A DNA stretch of 64,000 nt from Camillea tinctor (Eukaryota > Ascomycota > Sordariomycetes > Xylariales > Xylariaceae), in the NCBI GenBank assembly GCA_022578605.1, contig MU394084.1:186001-250000 (forward strand), given 5' to 3'. Shown here in pieces: positions 1 to 11,545 of the stretch. The notes below the pieces were generated by a model. It was not told where the DNA came from. It saw nothing but the letters and a program-made list of their open reading frames with translations, and made no database searches. Made by a program: the position numbers and the translations under genes. Position 1 is the first letter of the stretch. Every line of letters starts with the position of its first letter.

Positions 1-163
1 TTCAAGGGAGTTTGTGTAATCAGCTAGATACGTACCACACATATATAAACATGGATATTTCCACTACTATGTACCATTTCCAGCCCACATCTACCCACCA
101 AAGACTCGCTCACGAACAGATATATCCAAGAAGGCTACTCGAAGGATACAATAATTCAACTAG

Positions 164-1968
164 ATGTTGGCGAAGCAGATCTCACTGAACGACTCGCCTT
201 CGGGTGTAGTTTCTAACAGCATGAACGGCACAACCGACCCGACCGAACGAACTCAACAAGAGTACCAAATCCGAATTCCAGACATGTTTGCCTCGATAAT
301 GGCGTCTAAGCCGATCCTCAACCCTAATCAGTCTATTATAAAGTCTCGAGAAGATTGGTGGCTGGAAACGTACGTGCCATGAGCGAACATATTTGTGTTA
401 ATAAGCCTTGTATAGAGAAAAGCTCACGATTGAAAAGTATGGCGATAAAAGATAGAAAATGGGCTGCCATAAACCAGAAGCCCAACTTCGGCTACATGGC
501 TTCAATATGGGCACCGACCTGTGATGAGGAGGCCCTGGAAATGATGGTGGACTGGAATTGGTGGGTGAGTTCAGCTTTGTTGTATATGACAATTAAACGA
601 TAGGTAGCTAATGACTTCCTAAGGTATTTATGTTCGATGACCGTATGTGCACAAGTGCCAGCATCTATCAGAACTTTAGGTTGACCCTGGCGCTAATCGC
701 CATCCAGAGTTCGATGAAGGACATCTCAGCAACAATCTTTCTGCAGCGAAAGAAGAGATCGATATCGCCATCGGTATTATGGAGGAGACACAACCGCGCT
801 ACACCATGGAGGATAGCCTCATTAGATACACTTTTCAGACGTCATGCGACCGCCTAAAAAAGGTAATATATTGCAGCTTCTATATATGCTCTAATTATCA
901 AAAGGCAATTAGCCTTCGTCTTTGCCCGAGATATAATACAATATATATCTCCCTTTCTGCCACAATACAAGCGGTCTTAAGCTAACATTTACTTCAGAGA
1001 GCAGGACCAGGTATGCTCATTTCCAAGAGAAATATGCAATAACCCCGTTGGATTGCCTTGGACAAGGAAGAGTAGCTGGTATCTCAACGATGTTTGGCTA
1101 ATATACTTATAGAGCTCCGAGAGCACTGGAAGGAGATGCATAAAAGGTACTTCAATGGCTTGCTAGAGCAAGTCCAAGTCACCGAAAGTAAACGAACCTA
1201 CACTCGCAATGTGGAAGAGTACGTACACATGCGAAGAGGTACCATTGGCGCCTATCCATCCATCGCGCTAGTCCAGTACGTGGCATTTCTTATAAAACTT
1301 GCATATATGGCAAAGAAACAAGGAAAATCTTTCACTAACATGAATCTGAAGATACGCACTGGGCATTAATCTTCCCTTAGATGTTATCAACCACCCATCC
1401 CTCCAGGAATGCATGTGTGTCTGTGTAGACTTTGTGCACCTGTGAGTCATCCCACGATCCGAGACTGCCGAAGTATACTGACATAGTTAAAGACACAATG
1501 ACATTATGTCTTATAGAAAGGACAAGGTCAGTTAATCGAAATATAGCTGCGACGTCAACAATACACTGATTCTATGTTCTTCCAGGTTTTGGGCGTCGAC
1601 CAAAACATCATTATGCTGCTAATGAAACAGGGCCTATCTCCTCAGGAGGCAATCGACAAAGTTGGAACGATGCTAAACGATTGCTATAAGAGATGGTACA
1701 CTGCACTGCTTGACATGCCCGTTTGTGGGGAGAACATTGATCGTGAAGTGCTACGATTTGTGGAAGCCTGCCGTAATGTGGCTCTGGGGAACTTATACTG
1801 GAGGTGAGCCATAATTATATTGTCCCTTTGAGGTTGAGGTAGTCAAGTCGCCATCAACAAATTCAGTATGCTGACTTGAATTCTCTGGATAGTTTCTCAA
1901 CAGGCAGGTATTTGGGGCCTGAGGCGAAATCAGTGTATGAAACTAGGACTTTGACCCTCACCTGTTGA
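164..1968 (+). CDS. Class I terpene cyclase (sesquiterpene synthase type)
   Basis: Predicted to ionise a prenyl diphosphate, probably farnesyl diphosphate, and cyclise it in the cytosol. Ten exons: 164-369, 423-564, 624-642, 708-862, 998-1010, 1113-1275, 1352-1441, 1493-1526, 1586-1803, 1893-1968. They total 1116 bases, or 371 residues, usual for fungal sesquiterpene synthases. After joining, the aspartate-rich motif reads FMFDDQFDEGHL across exons 3 and 4, the NSE/DTE motif reads NDIMSYRKD in exon 8, and a C-terminal GRYLG carries the conserved RY pair. Introns are 51-135 bases with GT-AG ends, several with a CTAAC/CTAAT-like branch. No stop or frameshift remains, so the gene looks intact. 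No P450 or prenyltransferase lies within 5 kb, so the product may be a bare hydrocarbon or alcohol. Motifs and frame are seen; the substrate is family knowledge; the product is unknown. Confidence 0.88.
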
Positions 1969-3975
1969 CATCAGCAGCGGATAGGTTCCGCCTAAAGGGC
2001 GATATCTGAAGAGAATGCAATAATGGATGGTATGGACGTCTTGATATGCGTAATCAGGCAATTGAGCGTTACGATTCTCTAACTCAAGTGGAGTTGCCGA
2101 AACGGAGGAACTGTTATTTCAACATTACGGTTATTTTGGGAATACAGGATATGGCGTAGTAGCCAACAGCCGAGGGGATCACATAATTGCCAACAGTGAT
2201 CAGAAGGGTGTATATAAGTCAGCATCATTTACTAGCAGTCACTCATTATCTAGCTATCAATCTAAGGCATTCTTTCTCTTTGAAAATCAATAGCGAGTGT
2301 CCCTGAAACCGTTTTGACGAGCATACCATGAAAATATTCTAAATCAATATCGCACCACCGTAACCTTTAAAGTCAAGACAACCCAGTACATGACCTACTT
2401 GGATCCACATTTAGGAGGGTTCATTTGAGGACACCAATGTACAGAGAAAAAAAGCATAGGGGAACATGGTAATAGTGAGTACGGAATTGGGAGAAAAAAA
2501 AACCTTTTAATATGTTTATAAGTGTTTATTAGAGTTTTTTTTTAGAGGACCAAAAGCATAAGATATTAAAAACTACAATAGCTTTACGGGGATTCAAACC
2601 CCAAAGTGAAAATAACGCCGAAAAAAAATATTTAGCTTCTCTTTTGATGCTCATCATCGCGGAGGGTTTCCATGCACCAAATGTCCGAAGACAAACACTT
2701 CCAACTTTAAATTTTAATATAGACCTAGGTGCCTAACTAGGTACTGATATGGAATAATGTGGATTTGGTATATTTGTTGTTGTAAGAGTGATGGTGAAAG
2801 CTAGGTTACTGGTACTGCATCCCTAACATTTATAGCGCACCCCACCAGTACCGACTTTGGCGCCTTTAGGCTACTTGTAACTGCTAAGGTTTTCCCCTCT
2901 ACCATTAAACATTCTTGCTCCACCCTCCTCCAGCTTATGGTGTCCGGCTTGTCTAAGGCGGAGCAGACGGGATGCTGAATATTCGGAATCCTATGGTCAT
3001 ACGCGATAGTACTATGCGTTACTTTATATACCTAATAAGATACCATTTTAGAGAAAAAGAGGGACTATATATGATCATACAAAGGCACATGTAAAGTACT
3101 ACATATAATAAAAGTTGTTTTTGCTAGGTTGATATTCACGGCCATCACTATATATACATCCCGTCCTGCAATTGCTAAACGAGTACATTGTGCTGTTTCA
3201 TTCTGTCTAGATAATAATAGTTGCTATTGGGGTGAATACCTAAGGTATTATGTATTTTCTTTTTGGTGTGCCCATAGATAGGTCTGAATAGGGGGCCAGA
3301 CTTTGCTGATGATAAAGGGGACACAGGACTTTGGTAATTCTGGGAATGGATAGACGTAAAGGTTCTACGTTCGTTTAATGTTAGATGGTTAGATTTTAAC
3401 AATATGAACCTTTTGCAGACCATCGTGGATACATATTATTATATAGACTCGTTGGAAAGGAGGCAACCTTATATACATGTATTAGAGGTAGCCAATGGGT
3501 ATCTGATATATATGTTAGTGTATTGCCAAATGCCTAGTCATCTCAAAGCAAGAGTGAAGAAATGCGACATGAGGAAATATAATATTTAACCCTTTTATCT
3601 ATTAATCAAGGTACCTAAGTACCTTTAAAGCAATCATTCATGTTAAAAACAAAAAAGAAGAAGAAAAAGACGCGTTCTGATTTGTTACTGGTCTGGATTT
3701 CTACCACATCCGCATCGATGCTGTAGTGACCACACAGCAAGTACCCATCTACTTACCTACCTTCCTATTCTCCCGTCGCAAAGTCATTTTTCCCATCTTT
3801 TTTTCAGTCTTTATTCTTTCGTGCTATAAATTCTTTTTGTGAATCTTTTCTTCACGTATTCACTTGAAGACTCGTTCTCTTGTACCTTCAACCCCTTTCT
3901 CCCTGCACACACCCTCATCCTGGCATCACTAGAATATCGCTTCCGTGACAAATTTGCCGCGAGAAATATTTCATC
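1969..3975. other. Gene-free AT-leaning stretch
   Basis: No convincing reading frame on either strand. It holds several A/T homopolymers, CCTAGGT-type palindromes near 2724 and 3608, and a TATA-like box near 2211 followed by pyrimidine-rich sequence that resembles a promoter but leads to no gene. The last 150 bases are the pyrimidine-rich leader of the gene starting at 3976. Confidence 0.6.
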
Positions 3976-5836
3976 ATGGCAGCACTCATTCTGCCTAAAC
4001 GGGGCTTTGTGCTCCCCAAAAGACATCTTGACGAGGACCAAGATGACCTACCTGAACCAAAGCGCTGCCATGTCGATGGGGAGGTGACTCTACTTCGCGC
4101 TGACATGATTGCCCAGTTCGACCCAAGTTATGAGAAACTGAAAATCAAACATTATCAGGAGAAGAACACTAATGCGACTGCTAACGGTGCGACCGATGTT
4201 ACGGGAAAGCAGGACATTCGTGATATGACCCCTCGTGCACCTACTGACTATGGCACCGACAAGCTTGATGATGATGTAACAGAGCGCAGCGATTGCGATG
4301 CCTATGAAGATAATACTACGAACTCGGACGAAGACGATAGTATCATTCTCATGAATACTGAGGTATGTTATGCTCATTTGCCCCCTCCCCCCCTCCATTC
4401 ATCTACTTCCTAGTTTGCTTCACAACCTCCCTCCTCCCCCCTTCTCCCTCTTCCTGGCCTTACTACCCTCATATCATACAATTCGATAATGAATCATACC
4501 TATATGAGTGAATGTATCTAATTATATATAGGATGACGAGACAACATCCTTGAGACTACAGTTTGATCGACTCACCCTGTTGGATTACAAGTTTCCTCAG
4601 TTCGGCAAGCTTCCACCCGAGATTCGACAGATGATTTGGGAATGCACCTGGGAGTATCGTACTGTCTTCGTTGATCGACACATCATAGGTACAGACAGTA
4701 GAGAGTTTTATGATTTGCAGTATAATGATGGATATGGTGATGGTGGACGAGAAATGCGTGGCGATTTTAACTTCCACATCCTTTGGCGTTGGGGAGACCC
4801 GTGAGTCCTCTCATATTTGCACGTTGTGGTTCTCACTCCTGCTCCTTGTCATATCACCGCTCTCCCGTACTCACCTCTTGGTTCAATTGCATGGCTAACA
4901 AACAGGCACAGGGGCTTAGGGGATGAACGTCCAGACCCTACCTGGGATACTTATCTCGTTACCCTCACACGATCACGTTCTATTAAACCCCCTGTATCAC
5001 TATGGGTTAACCAAGAATCTCGCCGTGAGACCTTGCAAAAGTACAGCCTGGCTTTTAGATTGGCTGGTGGACGGTCGACGATCTACTTCAACTTTGAGCG
5101 AGACATGCTCTACTTCTCGCTCCACAGCCCGCTATCGGCGGCCTTTTTGCAGAAGGACCTGTCTCAATTGACCAGAATCTCCATCCCGGAACTGGGACCT
5201 ATGGTGTACAGCTTTGCCCAGAGGATGGAACCTTGGTTTTTGGAGCTCACCGAGCTCCCCAGACGAGATGCGGACGACGACAGATACACCTATCCGGAAT
5301 TCAAGGAAGTCTGGATACTATTACGTCGCTGGTTCCCAGCCTTACGCGAGATAACAGTTCAACCTTTCTACGAGTGCGACTGCTACAACGTCACAAGAAT
5401 CAACAACTATGGGCTCCCTATCAGAGTTGAGGCGCATGAGATGTTTGACATCCCTGACTTTGATGACTTCTGCTATTCCTGCTTCAACATTCAGGATACC
5501 GTCGATCACAGCTACCCCCCATTAGATACCTCCCATCGCTCGATTCGGAACGACATCAATCGCATCATGGATTTTGAGGGAATCTCCCACCCAGTGCACG
5601 TAGAAGAGATCCTTGTGATTGGCAATGCCCCGCCAACCAAAAGAGGCCAGAAGGATGAGGATGTGGTCGTGCGCTACTATTCAGTCCACGACGGGGAGCC
5701 GGATACGTATGTGCCGAGCACGGAGGAGGAGGAGGTTGTTGACTGGGAACTCGTAAAGAGACAGATGGTTGCTAAGACACTGCAACGTGCTTTTGGCCGA
5801 CCGGACGTGTATGACCAGGTCGTCTTGCGCATGTAA
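3976..5836 (+). CDS. 2EXR-domain protein
   Basis: Three exons (3976-4362, 4532-4800, 4906-5836) give 528 residues with all phases matching. The first exon encodes an acidic, low-complexity N-terminus with basic patches such as PKRCH near the start, suggestive of a nuclear localisation signal (inference). Exon 2 carries the hallmark start of the fungal 2EXR domain, FPQFGKLPPEIRQMIWECTW, an F-box-like helical signature greatly expanded in plant-associated ascomycetes. The rest of exons 2-3 has the long beta-rich body usual for this family, with conserved phrases such as SLWVNQESRRETL. Function is unknown for the whole family. No partner gene is adjacent. The start is the first ATG of the open exon and follows a pyrimidine-rich leader. 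Confidence 0.85.
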
Positions 5837-5966
5837 GGTGAGAATGAATCGCCATAGTTGGGGTTGTCTTATGGCTTGCGATCGGCAGCTTGTTCGGTCA
5901 AGATTCTGCACATTGAATGCATGATTTCTGGGGTTCCTCTTTGTTTAGCAGTCACTTGTTTATGTA

Positions 5967-6359
5967 CGAAGATTGGGGCCAAAAGTCTGCACCCACTGCT
6001 ACTTTAGCCACAGTGTGGAAAATTAAGCCACGATTACAGAGATTTTTACTAGAAGTTTTTGCCAGCTAACAAGGATCTACTGCAGCTGTTTGCCAGCTGT
6101 ATGTCAGCTGCTAAAAGTAGCCAAAATAAAGCCACTGTAAATAGTACTATAGTATTTATAATTATTTATTAAAAAGTTTTATCAATAGTGATTATTATTA
6201 ACTATAAGCATTAAAATTTATAATAAGCTGTAACTTGCAGCTAGGTACAGCTGTAAAACAGCTGCAGTAGATCTTAGTAGAAATCTCCGTAGTCGTGGCT
6301 TAATTTTCCACACTGTGGCTAAAGTAGCAGTGGGTGCAGACTTTTGGCCCCAATCTTCG
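5967..6359. mobile_element. Foldback MITE, Tc1/mariner type by its TA target duplication
   Basis: A 393-base element whose ends are inverted repeats. The outer 67 bases of each arm match perfectly, starting CGAAGATTGGGGCC at the left and ending with its complement at the right. It is flanked by TA on both sides (5965-5966 and 6360-6361), the target duplication of Tc1/mariner elements. Inside the perfect part the arms keep pairing with a few mismatches, through repeated CAGCTG blocks, to an AT-rich centre near 6140-6210. The first inner mismatches are all transitions. There is no transposase frame, so it is non-autonomous. It lies about 130 bases after the 2EXR stop codon. Confidence 0.9.
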
Positions 6360-7739
6360 TAAACTTGCTCATGAATCAATGTGCTTTTTTCCTTTTGGAG
6401 TCTTTATGAGACCCATATATTGTCTGGCGGAATGGTGCATGAGCAATGCAGTGGTGGAGCCCAGCACAACGAAAGGATATTTCAGGTCTTGGAGCATGAA
6501 GTTAAGGAGTTTCGTAAACATGCTGTATAGTAACTCCGTATTAGTCTTCTTCTCTCTCTTACTGATAATAGAGAGAATATTTCACCCAACTGTGAATATT
6601 TTGCTATATCAATGTGTTAGTGATAGCTCGGATTGCTCCCATGTCGGTATGCTTATCTTATGGGTTTTCTTAATAGTCCAACCCACCTTTGGGGGCCTAT
6701 GTCAAAGCTTCTTATGTCTAAATTTTGATTTCTCTCTCTTTTTTTTTTGAAGAAAGAAAAGAAAAAAAAATAATATGGGGAATTCTTTTGGGAAGTTTAT
6801 TGATGTTATAATCTACCATCTACGCACACTTACCTTTTAATCCACATAAACTATACAATTGACAATGTTCATCTTGTATCCATTGGGATATATATACCTA
6901 GGTACCTTGTCGGCATCCCTCGACTGCGCATACGCTACAAGGCTTTGGGACAATTAGTTGTCCCTATCAGAATCAAGCTTTTACCAAGCTCCAAAATATT
7001 AGCGCAATAGGGCTTGGCAGGGGTGTTAGGTACTAAACTATTGTAGATAGAGTATGGAGTATACTGCTATATAGAAAAGGTTATCATATACTCAAACTAG
7101 GTAAAATAGAATAAATAACTACCTAGGTTAGGTAAGTTTTAGAAAAATTCCACCGATCTTAAAGATAGAGAGGAGGTATCCTCGACTGGGAAAATATTCC
7201 TCCTTCGCATGAAGTCAAATTAACATATAAATAGGTAGCATTCCATCTTGTTGGGGGGAACCAGCGGTATCTAGGGAGGGGAACCGGGCGATCCTGGTAA
7301 GCATCTCGGACGGGGATTCGCTAAGAACTTGAATGGGTTAAAGATGAACAATCACATTGCATGGAGCGGTCAGCAGTTCGCTAGTGTAGTGTAGTATCGT
7401 TATTATCGCGCCGTTGGGTGATCAGATCGCCGGGACATCCACGTATTACGTATGTCCGCATGGATTATGGGTTAGCTTTTCTTTCCGGGGAGTTCTTCGC
7501 ACGAGTAAGTGGTGTTAAAGATGCAGATGCCCAGATAATACCGAGGGGAGATCGTGCACAGACGAGTGAGACGGGTGAGACTGAAGATAACAAATAGATG
7601 TTTCTTAAAAAACTAAACGTCTTACTTTATCGTAGTAGAATGTTTGAGGCTGTGTCTTGATCTGTTTGGGTCTGGCCGTACTCACCAAATCAAAGCCTTA
7701 TTCTGGTCGAGGGATAGGATATAATACGTGCGAGTCACC
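6360..7739. other. Intergenic stretch, promoter side of the MFS gene
   Basis: AT-leaning DNA with TACCTAGGTACC at 6895-6906 and ACCTAGGT near 7122. A frame at 6334-6750 begins inside the MITE and has no recognisable features. From about 7250 the base composition becomes less AT-rich, as expected of the promoter of the gene starting at 7740. Confidence 0.5.
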
Positions 7740-9910
7740 ATGGCAGCTGCAAACTCCGATACGAAACCCGTCGACGGTGAGCCCAAAGAAGGAGAAGTCC
7801 TCGCCGTTAATATCGATGAGACAAGTCTCGCAGACTGGAGCGAGGAGGAGGAGCGTCAGGCTAGGCGAAAGTAAGCTCGTAACTCTCTCTCTATCTATTA
7901 ACCAAACCTACTTGACCACTGCGATCCGCTAACCACAAGAAACATTCACGAAATCCAGACTCGATTTTGCGCTTCTGCCGATCCTGGCTCTGGCCTTCTT
8001 TGCACTGCAGATGGACCGCGCGAACATGGGTAACGCGCTGACGAGCACCATCACGCAAGACCTTGGCGTGACGACAAACCAGATCAATGTGGGCAATAGC
8101 CTGCTCAACGCCGGTGTCGTGCTGCTTGAGATCCCCTCCAACGTGCTCATGCAGCGCGTCGGCCCGCGCCGCTGGCTCTCCGGCCAGATCGTCGCCTGGG
8201 GCCTCGTCGCGACCCTGCAAAATTTCGTCGTCGACTACCCCGGTTACCTCGTCACTAGAGTGCTGCTGGGATTAGGTAAGTAGGGTTTCCTTCCCTAGGG
8301 GACACGGAGAGGGAGATTGAAGATTTTGCGATGCGTGGCTAACTTTGCTTCTAGTATGTATAGACACCTCCTATTTCCTTTTTTTTTTTTTTCATTTCAC
8401 AAAAAAGGGGACAGGCATATAGATATTGTGATATTGTGTATATGTTGACAATATCCATCAGTGCGAGGCTGGCTTTGCGCCCGGAGCTCTGTACACCATG
8501 TCGACATGGTACAAGAAGGACGAATCCAGCCTCCGGATCTCGCTCTTTTTCCTGGGCAATATCCTCGCCAACGGGACAACGTCGCTCATCGGTGCGGCCA
8601 TCCTCAGTATGGGTGACCGATACGGCATCGCGGGCTGGCGATGGCTCTTCATCAGTATGTCCACATCCACATTTGCCTTTTCTTCCCGCCAGCCTCACGC
8701 TATGACATATGTCACATTTTCTCTGACACGCGAACACCCTCTTCAACAGTCGAAGGTTCTATCACCGTCACCATCGGCGTCATATTCCTGCTCTTCCTAC
8801 CCCCCGCCGTAGGGAACGGCCGGCCCCTTATCAGCTTCGGGAGGTGGTCCTACTTCACGTCCCGCGAGTCGCACATTCTCTCGCGGCGAGTCCTCCTCGA
8901 CGACCCCGCCAAAGCGCACGGCGACCGGGTACGCATCTCAGGCGCTGACATCCTCGAGACGGTGCGCAACCCGCGTGGTAAGCAATTTCAGGAGACATCT
9001 ATCGTCGCGCCTGTTCCACCCTTTTCCACGATGTGGAAGCGAAGTCTATCTGTCAAGGCACCCTGAAGCCTGAACCAAAAAAAAAAAGGAAAAGAAAACC
9101 GTACTAATCACTGACACCTTTCTCACAGTGCTCCTGCACGTCGTCATCACGCTGACTAGCGCCATCCCTTCCATCTCGATCAACACGTACGCGCCGAGCG
9201 TGATCAAGAGCCTCGGGTACGGCGCCGTGCGCGCCAACGCCATGGCCAGCGTCGGCTGCTTCGTGTCGGTGGTGCTGGTGGTCGCGCTAGGTCGGCTCGC
9301 CGACCGCTCGGGCGTGCGCGGGCCCTGTCTGCTGCTTCAGGCGCTGTGGGCGCTGATCGCGTTCGCATGCCTCCGCGAGAGCGTGGACTGGGGCTCGGGC
9401 CGGCGCTACGCGGCCGTGGTGTTCTCGTCTGCGGCGAACTTCGTCGTGCACATACTGAACGTTGGGTGGCTGTCCGTTAACTGCAGGCGTCCGCAGGAGC
9501 GGAGCATTGCGATGGCGTGAGTTGATCAATAATGCCTATGGCCCCCCTTTCTCCTTCGCCTCCTCATCCCACTCTCCCCCTTTTTATGAGATACCAAAGT
9601 AAGTGCTAATATCTTGCGTCTTCCCTCTACTAGCATGATCGTCATGAGCGCAAACTGTGGCGGTATCGCCGCGAACCAAGTCTTCCGGACGGAGGATGCG
9701 CCGCTATACCACAACGCTTTCACGGCTTGCCTAGTGCTATCCGCCGTGCTGGTCGTGGAGATCGTAGCATTGAGTGCGTGGTACTTCGCAAGTAATAAGA
9801 AGTTGGAGAAAGAAGGGGGAGGACTGGTGCTTAAGGGTACGACGACGAACGATAAAACGGAGGGACAGGCAACAGAGGAATTGGTGAAAAGGTGGTGGTG
9901 GACTTGGTAA
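7740..9910 (+). CDS. MFS transporter, anion:cation symporter (allantoate permease) family; one phase break
   Basis: Plasma-membrane 12-helix carrier of the Dal5/Tna1-like ACS family, which moves organic anions such as allantoate, nicotinate or other vitamins; the substrate here cannot be told. Exons: 7740-7870, 7959-8275, 8462-8654, 8750-8977, 9129-9516, 9634-9910. Family landmarks are the helix-1 phrase MDRANMGNALTS, the helix-2/3 loop with EIPSN and QRVGPRRWL, CEAGF, and WYKKDE in the central part. All joins keep frame except exon 2 to 3: the family phrase should run LLGL-CEAGF, but GT-AG splicing leaves one extra base. Summed exons exceed a multiple of three by exactly one. Either there is an assembly error near 8275, an unseen splice variant, or a real inactivating frameshift. 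Without that base the protein is 510 residues. Confidence 0.75.
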
Positions 9911-10448
9911 TGACGAATAAGCAGACGGCATAGGAAAATTGAGGCTGCGTGCTTTGAATTTGGTTTATCGTGAATCTGGATTGGTTGGTTAGGTATTGGA
10001 AGTTTGTACCAACATTTTGAAGGCTTTTTTAGGTATGCTGGGCGCTTATATCAAAGTTTTATACGTAATAGATATCCCGGGCGATGAGAACTTGTCCTTG
10101 CAGGATGGATAAAGCTGGGACGAATGGAAGTGTCACTATCATAAGAATGAGTTAATGTAAGGGGGATGTCTCCTTATTGAAGGCAGCAAACGAAGTTGTA
10201 TTTTCATTCAAAGCAATAAATGGCTTTTCTCTAAGAACTTGAGCAATTGGATGTGGGTGTCTAGAGTTCATGGACAATAAATCATTTCAGCAATCACCCA
10301 TACGCAAAGAGTCGGAATGTGACAACCATAAATGTGACGAGCTTATGTCCGCCAACACTCTCGCCATACTTCGTTGATTCTACCCCTTATTTACCCCGTT
10401 CATTTTATTCCTATACTCTAAAGATAGATGCCTGGGAACAGAATAGAA
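9911..10448. other. Intergenic region between convergent genes
   Basis: Two genes end into this 538-base stretch from opposite sides. It probably holds both 3' ends. I see no other gene or repeat in it. Confidence 0.5.
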
Positions 10449-11545
10449 TCATATGTTTTCGCCATTCCCATATCCGACTTGATTTTCGCCTTTCGGGTCG
10501 AGTGGGGAGAGCGAATGGCAGCTCTCGGCTTTCCTATCGGTAATAAGACAGCTCATGAGCTTGATGATAATACTTGATCCCGCGATGCGTCTAACGAGGG
10601 GCCGGAATATTGGCAGGCTGGCGCAAATGATGATCATGGAGGCGTGTATTGATGCCCACACCACAGTATTGGCATACGTCGGTGGACCGCCGCTTCTATT
10701 ATAGCCAACAACGACTTTTATTATGCCGGTTATGATTGTGCTAGAAGCGTATGTCAGCATATAAGCCTTTGTCCTAGAGAGACATGTTTGGAGCAACTAA
10801 CAATCCACCCAGGAGAAAAATGCCCACGACAGTGAGCTTTTGTCGAAATGATAGATGCATCCACATGACTATGCTAATAGGTAATGTTAGGATAAGGGCG
10901 TCCAGGAAGACCTCGCAGGCGCCAGAGACCATCCAGGAGAGGTTCCCAGTGCGATAGTCGAAGACGTTTCCGTTATATTGGTCGAAATGCACTAGCGAGT
11001 TAATAGTGCAACCTATCCACCACGCCACGTTGAAGGCGCTCGCGACGAATACCTGATACCAGAAAGTTGTGCTGACGGAAAAGATGCGATGATACATAAG
11101 CAGAATACCAAGCCTCGTAGCACCACCGACGGTGAAGTAGAGAACACACGTAGCCATGACCAGACGCAAGAAAAGCAGGTCTTCCGGTGTATACACATAG
11201 TCGGGATCGGTATTCTCAGATACCTGAGGGCCGTTAGGATTAATTATATTACCTATTTGGTGGTGCATTAGTATTTTCCACGTTATGTCCACAAACAGAA
11301 GATGAGGAAGAGCATGTTGGGATGGGCTGGCTGCAATTACCGTATAGAATTAGACATGATCCGATTGTATTGATAATAACTGCTGTGAAAATAAACCAGT
11401 CGTCGGATCCCAGGCCTGCTTTTGTGAAGACTCGGGTATAGAATCGCAATGCAGTAAACAGGATAGCGAGGGCAATGCATACCCCACCGATAACTATAGA
11501 CGCATCGTCACCGCGGCTACGAGGAGGTATCTGAATAGGAGCCAT
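10449..11545 (-). CDS. SAT4-type integral membrane protein (fungal rhodopsin-like domain)
   Basis: Three exons on the minus strand (11545-11341, 11252-10802, 10740-10449) give 315 residues. The second intron, 61 bases with donor GTTAGT, branch GCTGAC and acceptor CTAG, restores the family phrase LGGFTIITGI that the unspliced frames break. Seven hydrophobic segments can be picked out. The first follows the N-terminal RGDDAS, and later landmarks include LGSDDWFIF after helix 2 and ASLPIFRPLVRRI at the last helix. This matches the large ascomycete SAT4/rhodopsin-like family (PF20684 type), often found beside secondary-metabolite genes and CFEM-type receptors, with no proven biochemical role. It lies 1.7 kb from the ammonia-lyase and might be the edge of that cluster, but this is only positional. 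Confidence 0.82.

Noticed and set aside
2578..2650. tRNA-like T-arm (GGGGTTTGAATCCCC on the minus strand)
   Set aside because: The loop lacks the conserved C of TTCRA, and no acceptor stem, D-arm or A box can be placed at the right distance.
6334..6750. 138-codon plus-strand frame
   Set aside because: Starts inside the MITE arm, runs through AT-rich DNA and shows no family features.
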